Shown here: positions 58,795 through 64,000 of the stretch, piece after piece
How positions within the stretch are numbered: position 1 is the stretch's first letter
Layout of the letters: each line of letters starts with the position of its first letter
Source of the DNA: Planctomycetaceae bacterium
GTDB taxonomy: Bacteria > Planctomycetota > Planctomycetia > Planctomycetales > Planctomycetaceae
Direction of reading: 5' to 3'
Length of the DNA: 64,000 bases
Assembly: GCA_021732415.1 (NCBI GenBank)
Contig: JAKFVC010000091.1
Coordinates: 1 to 64,000 of the forward strand
Position numbers and translations under genes: made by a program
The notes under the pieces: model-generated
Database searches by the model: none
Seen by the model: only the letters and a program-made list of their open reading frames with translations
What the model was told of the DNA's origin: nothing

Positions 58795-60732
58795 CTAACT
58801 CTCGCTGATCGCGACATCGGGGCCGAGTTGCAACCGGACCATATCGCGGTAGCGACCGCCGGCTCGGAGCAGTTCGGCGTGAGTACCCATTTCGATGATC
58901 CGTCCGTGATCGACAACCACGATGCGGTGCGCGTGACGGATGGTGCTCAAGCGGTGGGCGATGACGAAGCTCGTGCGGCCCTGCATCATCGAGACCAGGC
59001 TCTCCTGGATGTACTGTTCGCTTTCAGTGTCCAGATTGCTGGTGGCTTCGTCCAGGATCAGGATGCGAGGATTGGCCAGCACGGCGCGGGCAATCGCGAT
59101 CCGCTGGCGTTGACCACCACTTAAGCGCACGCCGCGTTCGCCGATGCGGGTGTCATAGCCCCGTTCCAGCTCCATGATGAAGCCGTCGGCATGGGCGATG
59201 CGGGCCGCGTCACGGATGTCTTCCAGGGTGGCATCTTTGTCGCCATAGCCGATGTTGTCGGCGATGCTGCCGTCGAACAGGAATACTTCCTGCTCGACAA
59301 TCCCCAGCAGATTGCGAAAGCTGTCGAGATTAATGTTCCGCAGATCGATGCCGTCGAGTTTGACTGACCCGGAAGTCGGGTCATAGAACCGGGCGATCAG
59401 ATTGCAGAGTGTCGTCTTACCCGCGCCACTGGGACCGACGAAGGCAATCATCTCACCCGGCTGGACATCAAGGTTAATGTCAGTCAGGGCCGCGTGGTCT
59501 GCACCGTCGTAACTGAAGCCGACGTGCTCCATGGTGATCCGTCCGGCGACATGGCCGGTTTGCAGTTCGAGAGCGTCCTTGACCGGCGGAAATTCCAATG
59601 GTTCCGCGAGCAAATCGAGGACCCGGTCGAGGGCTGCGAGATTATTCTGGAAGGTAGTCGAACTATTGGCCAATACGGCCAGCGGTTCGAGGAGCATCGC
59701 CAAATAGAAGAGGAACATCATCAGTTCGCCGAGCGTCAACGAACCAGCCAGCACCTGCCACCCACCGTAGAGCAGCAATCCGGCGGACGCGAGTGGCAGA
59801 GTAACTTCCCAAGCGATTTCGATGCCCCGCGACCACCACCACGTGAGGAGCTCCTGCCGCGCCATCAAGTGGTTGCCGCGGACGAACCGGCCGGTTTCGC
59901 TGCGCTGCCGCGCGAAGGCCCGGACGACTCGCATGCCCCCGAAGGCCTCAGCGGCCTGGCCGTCGATTTCTTCACGTTGCAGGCGGATGTCTCGATAGAG
60001 TGGTCGCAAGCGGCCAACGTAAGCACGGTGCGTGATGATCACCAGCGGCAACAACGTCAGGCCACCCACTAGCAATCGCCAATCGACCAGGGCGAGGATG
60101 ATCAAGCTGCCGGTGAATTGAATCGCGGCGCGCCAGGGGTTGTAGAGGAGGCTGAAGATCAGCTCGCCGACGCTGCCGGCGTCTTCGCGCAGGGTGCTGG
60201 CGACGCCGCCTGATTTGAGTTGATAAATGCGATGAAGTGGGAAGCGGACGGCGTGCTCGAACAGTTGCTTCCGCACGGCGACTTGGACGCGTTTTGTGGC
60301 CCGCGTGGCGTGCCAGCGTCCGGCCACGTGAATCACTGTTTCGATCAGTGAGATTCCGACGACCACGAGTGACAACGTGAGGATCAACTGCCATTTATCC
60401 GTGGGCAGCGCAAATCCCAGCCAATTGCCGGCCGGATGAGCCGACTGTCCGAGGGCACTATCAATGACGATTCGCGTGACGGCAGGCGGGATCAGCTTGA
60501 GCAGCGTCGAAACAGTGAGAGTCGCGAGGGCGAATAACACGGCATTTTGTTCGGCTCCCAGTAGTCTCCAGAACTGCCAGATCAATTCCTTAAACGGCCG
60601 TGACAGTTTTTTGCGTGGGGGAGCGCTTGAGTGAGGTTTGTGCAGCGGGACAATTTCGCCCGCCTGTCGCTTGCGACGCGTTTCTTCCAGATAATCGGTA
60701 AACCGCTGGCGACTGGTGGGAGGGACACGCAT
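58795..60732 (-). CDS. ABC exporter half-transporter (membrane and ATPase domains fused)
   Basis: 645 residues. The membrane domain (about 70-360) has six hydrophobic helices, and the ATPase domain (about 400-645) has Walker A GPSGAGKTTL, the Q-loop GIVEQEVFLF, the signature LSGGQRQR, Walker B ILILDEATSN and the switch His in VIAHRLSTIRHA. It should dimerise and export a lipid, drug or peptide. The N-terminal 65 residues are basic and cytosolic (RKRQAGEIVPLHKPH and PPRKKLSRPFK). It resembles the MsbA-type lipid exporters but without the family's key signature I would not name it. It converges on the amidohydrolase and is divergent from moxR. Confidence 0.94.
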   Translation of the reverse strand: MRVPPTSRQRFTDYLEETRRKRQAGEIVPLHKPHSSAPPRKKLSRPFKELIWQFWRLLGAEQNAVLFALATLTVSTLLKLIPPAVTRIVIDSALGQSAHPAGNWLGFALPTDKWQLILTLSLVVVGISLIETVIHVAGRWHATRATKRVQVAVRKQLFEHAVRFPLHRIYQLKSGGVASTLREDAGSVGELIFSLLYNPWRAAIQFTGSLIILALVDWRLLVGGLTLLPLVIITHRAYVGRLRPLYRDIRLQREEIDGQAAEAFGGMRVVRAFARQRSETGRFVRGNHLMARQELLTWWWSRGIEIAWEVTLPLASAGLLLYGGWQVLAGSLTLGELMMFLFYLAMLLEPLAVLANSSTTFQNNLAALDRVLDLLAEPLEFPPVKDALELQTGHVAGRITMEHVGFSYDGADHAALTDINLDVQPGEMIAFVGPSGAGKTTLCNLIARFYDPTSGSVKLDGIDLRNINLDSFRNLLGIVEQEVFLFDGSIADNIGYGDKDATLEDIRDAARIAHADGFIMELERGYDTRIGERGVRLSGGQRQRIAIARAVLANPRILILDEATSNLDTESEQYIQESLVSMMQGRTSFVIAHRLSTIRHAHRIVVVDHGRIIEMGTHAELLRAGGRYRDMVRLQLGPDVAISES

Positions 60733-61067
60733 GAGGATTCTTTATATTAAAAGGCAGTCGGAAGGCGCGGGTGTAGTTGGTTCGTAGCTGAAGGGACCGG
60801 GTGAGTCAATGATCCGGCGTTCGGGTGCGAGCGGTCATTTCGGGTAGCAGCGTGGTTTGAGGGTAACGGAGAAAATGCAGGACTTGTTATTGCCGATGCT
60901 CACCCTCTATCTCTCAAACCCTCACACTCTCACACGGCCCGTAACTTCCAGCGTTATCGCTTCCAAATGGAATTCAACATTCATCATTGACTGACCTCAC
61001 CTCTCTTCTACACCATAGAGCACTCTGGTTTCCGGTCAATACCCCGCGTGAAGGAAGTGTTTTCATA
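60733..61067. other. Divergent promoter region
   Basis: 335 bases between the ABC exporter and moxR genes. AT-rich near 60738-60750. AAGGA at about 61050 may serve the MoxR start, though about 12 bases away from it. No repeat is seen. Confidence 0.45.
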
Positions 61068-62012
61068 ATGCCCTCAGGTGAGTCCCACCGCGAACCGTTG
61101 CGGCGATTGCAGGAAAATCTGGGCTTGGTCATCCGCGGCAAAGCCGAGTGCCTGGAGATCTTGACCATTGCCCTGCTGGCGGGTGGATCGGTCCTGATGG
61201 AAGACGTCCCCGGGGTTGGCAAGACGACGCTGGCCAAGGCGTTGGCGAAATCGGTCGACTTGAGCTTCAATCGCGTGCAGTTCACTCCCGACCTGTTGCC
61301 CGCGGATATCCTGGGATCTTCGATCTACAACCCCGTGGACGGGCAGTTCAACTTTCGACCCGGGCCGATCTTTTCGCACGTCCTGCTGGCCGATGAAATC
61401 AACCGTGCATCGCCGCGGACTCAATCGGCATTGCTGGAGGCGATGAGCGAATCGCAGGCGACTATCGAAGGCGTTCGGCATGTACTGCCCGCGCCGTTTC
61501 TGGTGCTGGCGACCGAGAATCCCGTGGAGTTTCATGGGACCTATCCGCTGCCGGAAGCTCAGCTGGATCGGTTCCTGGTGTTGATCAACATCGGCTATCC
61601 CGATGCGGCGACCGAGTTGGAAATTCTCTACGCCCAGCAATCCGATAAACCCATCGATCAGTTGCGTTCGGTGCTGACTCGGGAAGAGTTACTGGAGATG
61701 CAACGGCAGGTGTGTGACGTAAAAGTTGCCAAGAATGTCGGGCGTTACATGGTCGAGATTGTCGAGCGGACCCGCCGCGATCCTCGCCTGCGGTTAGGAG
61801 TCAGTCCACGCGGCACGCTGATGCTGTTTCGAGCGGCCCAGGCGTCGGCTTATCTGCACGGCCGCGATTATGTGTTGCCGGATGACGTGCAGAGTTTGAC
61901 CGGATATGTGCTGCCGCATCGTCTGATGTTGACCTCGCAGTCCAAGTACAGCGGTGCGACCAAGGCGGAAATCATCGCAGACATCGTCAAACAGGTCGCG
62001 GTCCCAGTGTAG
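61068..62012 (+). CDS. moxR: MoxR-family AAA+ ATPase
   Basis: 314 residues. The family motifs are present: Walker A EDVPGVGKTTLAKALA, the strand RVQFTPDLLPADILGSSIY, Walker B HVLLADEINRASPRTQSALLEAM with MSESQ, sensor-1 FLVLATENPVEFHGTYPLPEAQLDRF, and a C-terminal lid. MoxR proteins act as chaperones that help metal insertion or complex assembly, usually with a DUF58 and vWA partner nearby; neither is in this window. An in-frame start 27 codons upstream is less likely. The next gene is separated by a repeat. Confidence 0.95.
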   Translation: MPSGESHREPLRRLQENLGLVIRGKAECLEILTIALLAGGSVLMEDVPGVGKTTLAKALAKSVDLSFNRVQFTPDLLPADILGSSIYNPVDGQFNFRPGPIFSHVLLADEINRASPRTQSALLEAMSESQATIEGVRHVLPAPFLVLATENPVEFHGTYPLPEAQLDRFLVLINIGYPDAATELEILYAQQSDKPIDQLRSVLTREELLEMQRQVCDVKVAKNVGRYMVEIVERTRRDPRLRLGVSPRGTLMLFRAAQASAYLHGRDYVLPDDVQSLTGYVLPHRLMLTSQSKYSGATKAEIIADIVKQVAVPV

Positions 62013-62304
62013 CCCTCTGTTGTAGCCTGACTCTCCAGAGTCGGGCACCAAGCCGACGAGGCGTACTCGACTCGGAGGAGTCAAGCGTACGGGAGACGAA
62101 GAGCACCCGACTCAGAGAGTCGGGCTACGGAATACGGAATTGCGATTAATCCGCCCGTTTGGCGGTTTCACAATTGCTGGCAGCAATCCAACCGATATAT
62201 ACTGAAACGATTATGCGATCTGCCTGAATGTGAATGCCTGCCGATTTTACCGGTTGTTCGCTCGCCCGCCTCGCGCTCAGACCTCTACCGACGATGGTTC
62301 TGGT
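62013..62304. other. Intergenic region with GTAGCC-family repeat
   Basis: 292 bases after moxR. A composite repeat fills the first 117 bases, and the last 170 bases should hold the promoter of the cytochrome gene. Confidence 0.5.
62022..62129. repeat. Palindromic repeat, GTAGCC-type family, copy 4 (composite)
   Basis: TGTAGCCTGACTCTC and GAGTCGGG on the left; GAGCACCCGACTCAGAGAGTCGGGCTACGG on the right. A further GCGTACTCGACTCGGAGGAG with TCAAGCGTAC between them resembles the 34161 copy (GTACG arms). Two subtypes seem to be joined here. Confidence 0.75.
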
Positions 62305-64000
62305 ATGCCCTATATCCCGCGATACGTTGTTCTGTGCTGCCTGTGTCTCTGCAGCGCACCGGTGTTTGGTGACGAACCATCCCCGGAGCAGATTGAATTC
62401 TTTGAGAGCAAGATTCGCCCGGTCCTGATCAGCCGTTGCTTTGAATGTCACGGCAATGGTCAGTCGAAGGGTGGGCTAAGTCTCGAGAACCGCGAGTCCT
62501 TCCAAAAGGGAGGCGAAGCGGGGGCGATTGTCGAACCGGGCAAGCCCGACGAGAGTTCGCTGATCGAAGCGATTCGACACGCGGGCTCAATCAAGATGCC
62601 CCCCAAGCAGAAGTTGTCGGACGCGGAGATCGCGGATTTGACCAAATGGGTCGCCGGTGGGGCAGTCTGGCCGACTCTCAATGTGAAGATTCCGCTCGGC
62701 AATTTGTTTGATGACGTCGCTGAGACATCGCTTGGCGATGCACTGGATTCGGACCAGTTTGGTGGTGCGGCTGATGCGACTGACTTGGGTGTCGATCGCG
62801 TTGTGCAGGGTTGGGGCACTGACACGGAAATCGCGAGTGGGATCAAGTTTGATTTTGAATCAGTGGGCAGCGGTCGCGAAACTCACGGTCTGGTGATGAA
62901 CGACGCCTGGGCCGAAAACAGCGGCATTCGCACGCTGGGCCAGGCTTTCCCGGCGAATTCTCCCAAGACCGAGCAGGGGATTGGCCTGCATGCCAATGCT
63001 TTGGTTACGTTTGATCTGACGGAGATTCGCAAAGCTGGCGGGTTGCCGCCGACTCAAGCGTTTGCTTTCCGATCGGAACGAGCCGGCATCAACGATGACG
63101 CGATGGGCAGCGAAGCGAGCGTTCAGATGGTGGCCATCGTCAGCCGCACGACCGGGGATGCGGCTCAGAAGGTGATTGCGGCCTATGTCAACGGCGTTCT
63201 CGTTGAGGTCAAGTTTCAAGACGGCAAGTTCGCGGTGACCGGGACCGTTCCCTCGCCGATCAAGGCCAATGGTCAGTACGCGAATTTCAACGTTCCGATC
63301 CCGGCCGAAGCTCAGTTTGTGACGCTCGTCGCGACGGGTGCGGCGATGGGACCGGGGGGCAACGCGATCAGCAGCGATCACGCGGTGTTTTCCGGGGCGC
63401 GACTGGAGTTCGAAGCTCCGACAGTCACGGTGGCTCAATTGGGGCGCGCGGCTCCTCTCGGCGAGTATGTGATTTCCGCCGAGCAAAGGGCCTTCTGGTC
63501 CTTTCAGCCGATTCGTGATCCGCAGCTTCCCGCCGTTCAGACGACTGGCTGGGTGAAGAAACCGCTCGATAACTTTGTCCTGGCCGAAATCGAAAAACGG
63601 GGCTTGAAGCCGGTTGCCACGGCAGACCGCACCGCGTTGATTCGCCGATTGTCGTTTGACTTGATCGGACTCCCGCCGACTCCGGATGAAGTTCAAGCGT
63701 ACCTCAACGATAAATCGCCTGACGCGGACGAAAAGGTGGTTGACCGACTGTTGGCTTCTCAGCACTACGGTGAGCGTTGGGGGCGCCATTGGCTTGATGT
63801 GGCGCGGTATGCGGAAGACCAGGCTCATACATTTGCCGCCCGCAACTATCCGAACGGGTTTCGCTACCGGGATTGGGTCGTGAATTCGCTCAATCGTGAT
63901 TTGCCGTACGACCGCTTTGTGACCGAGCAAATCGCGGGTGACTTGTTGCCCGACGGTGATGCGACCGAACGTTTGCCGGCCTTGGGATTCTTCGCGTTGG
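62305..64000 (+). CDS. Exported cytochrome/DUF1549-type protein (cut off at window edge)
   Basis: At least 565 residues, open to the end. The ATG at 62305 gives a signal peptide (MPYIPRYVVLCCLCLCSAPV). A planctomycete cytochrome-c module carries CFECH (C45). A middle domain (about 150-370) resembles NPCBM/NEW2, with GIGLHANALVTFDLTEIRKAGG. Then DUF1549 begins (about 400 onward): AFWSFQPIRDPQLPAV, KPLDNFVLAEIEKRGLKP, RRLSFDLIGLPPTPDE and RYAEDQAHTF. DUF1553 is expected past the edge. The usual companion is a DUF1501 gene. The role is thought to be periplasmic electron transfer or oxidation, but is unproven. An alternative start at 62294 is out of frame. Confidence 0.93.
   Translation, partial: MPYIPRYVVLCCLCLCSAPVFGDEPSPEQIEFFESKIRPVLISRCFECHGNGQSKGGLSLENRESFQKGGEAGAIVEPGKPDESSLIEAIRHAGSIKMPPKQKLSDAEIADLTKWVAGGAVWPTLNVKIPLGNLFDDVAETSLGDALDSDQFGGAADATDLGVDRVVQGWGTDTEIASGIKFDFESVGSGRETHGLVMNDAWAENSGIRTLGQAFPANSPKTEQGIGLHANALVTFDLTEIRKAGGLPPTQAFAFRSERAGINDDAMGSEASVQMVAIVSRTTGDAAQKVIAAYVNGVLVEVKFQDGKFAVTGTVPSPIKANGQYANFNVPIPAEAQFVTLVATGAAMGPGGNAISSDHAVFSGARLEFEAPTVTVAQLGRAAPLGEYVISAEQRAFWSFQPIRDPQLPAVQTTGWVKKPLDNFVLAEIEKRGLKPVATADRTALIRRLSFDLIGLPPTPDEVQAYLNDKSPDADEKVVDRLLASQHYGERWGRHWLDVARYAEDQAHTFAARNYPNGFRYRDWVVNSLNRDLPYDRFVTEQIAGDLLPDGDATERLPALGFFAL

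Noticed and set aside
1-64000. tRNA or rRNA genes
   Set aside because: Reading by eye I found no cloverleaf with a T-loop GTTCGA motif in a gap and no rRNA-like conserved stretch. A tRNAscan run would settle it.

Overview
This window comes from a planctomycete (phylum Planctomycetota). The evidence is the gene content: paired DUF1592-type cytochrome and DUF1552 genes, a PSCyt1/DUF1549 cytochrome gene cut off at the right edge, a DUF1559 prepilin-like protein, leucine-rich-repeat lipoproteins, PQQ-propeller proteins, DUF2934 proteins, and intergenic palindromes that read SWEGEAPAEP in one frame. The DNA is moderately GC-rich. I see no rRNA, tRNA, transposase or CRISPR array.

Layout. 0-9 kb: an ACR3 arsenite exporter, a small membrane protein, a hybrid histidine kinase divergent from an NtrC-type sigma-54 response regulator, a Dps ferritin with a near-perfect sigma-54 promoter, and a quinone-oxidoreductase-like dehydrogenase. 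9-17 kb: an RND adaptor/pump pair, a ketoacyl synthase and a D-carbamoylase-like hydrolase. 16.8-22.9 kb (minus): a compact three-gene operon of FHA-EAL protein, winged-helix AAA+ ATPase, and a Ser/Thr kinase fused to a tubulin/FtsZ-like GTPase domain. 23.6-31.9 kb: RNA cyclic phosphodiesterase, lactonase-like propeller, DUF1592/DUF1552 pair, catalase-like protein, short-chain dehydrogenase. 32-45.5 kb: two DUF2934 proteins, a PhoX-like phosphatase, a cyclopropane-fatty-acid synthase, a cyclase-like haem-binding protein, a 1778-residue exported protein and a PQQ sugar dehydrogenase/di-haem fusion. 45.8-54.2 kb: an unknown 260-residue protein, a double-winged-helix GntR regulator, an LRR lipoprotein, a DUF1559 prepilin, a small lipoprotein, a purple-acid-phosphatase-like enzyme and an HTTM membrane protein. 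54.4-64 kb: a decayed copy of the 260-residue gene, a PQQ-propeller/LRR fusion, an amidohydrolase-like protein lacking its late Asp, an ABC exporter, a MoxR ATPase and the partial cytochrome gene.

How the parts may work together. The kinase-tubulin/AAA+/FHA-EAL operon is the best candidate for an undescribed system: phospho-signalling (kinase plus FHA reader), c-di-GMP turnover (EAL), a remodelling ATPase and a GTP-dependent polymer in one transcription unit. The two-component pair at 1.8-6.4 kb plausibly drives dps through its sigma-54 promoter. Much of the rest is exported redox, phosphatase or propeller enzymes typical of the planctomycete periplasm.

The intergenic DNA is unusually rich in imperfect palindromes from at least six families. 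They sit mostly between convergent genes, and one is inserted between the arms of another.
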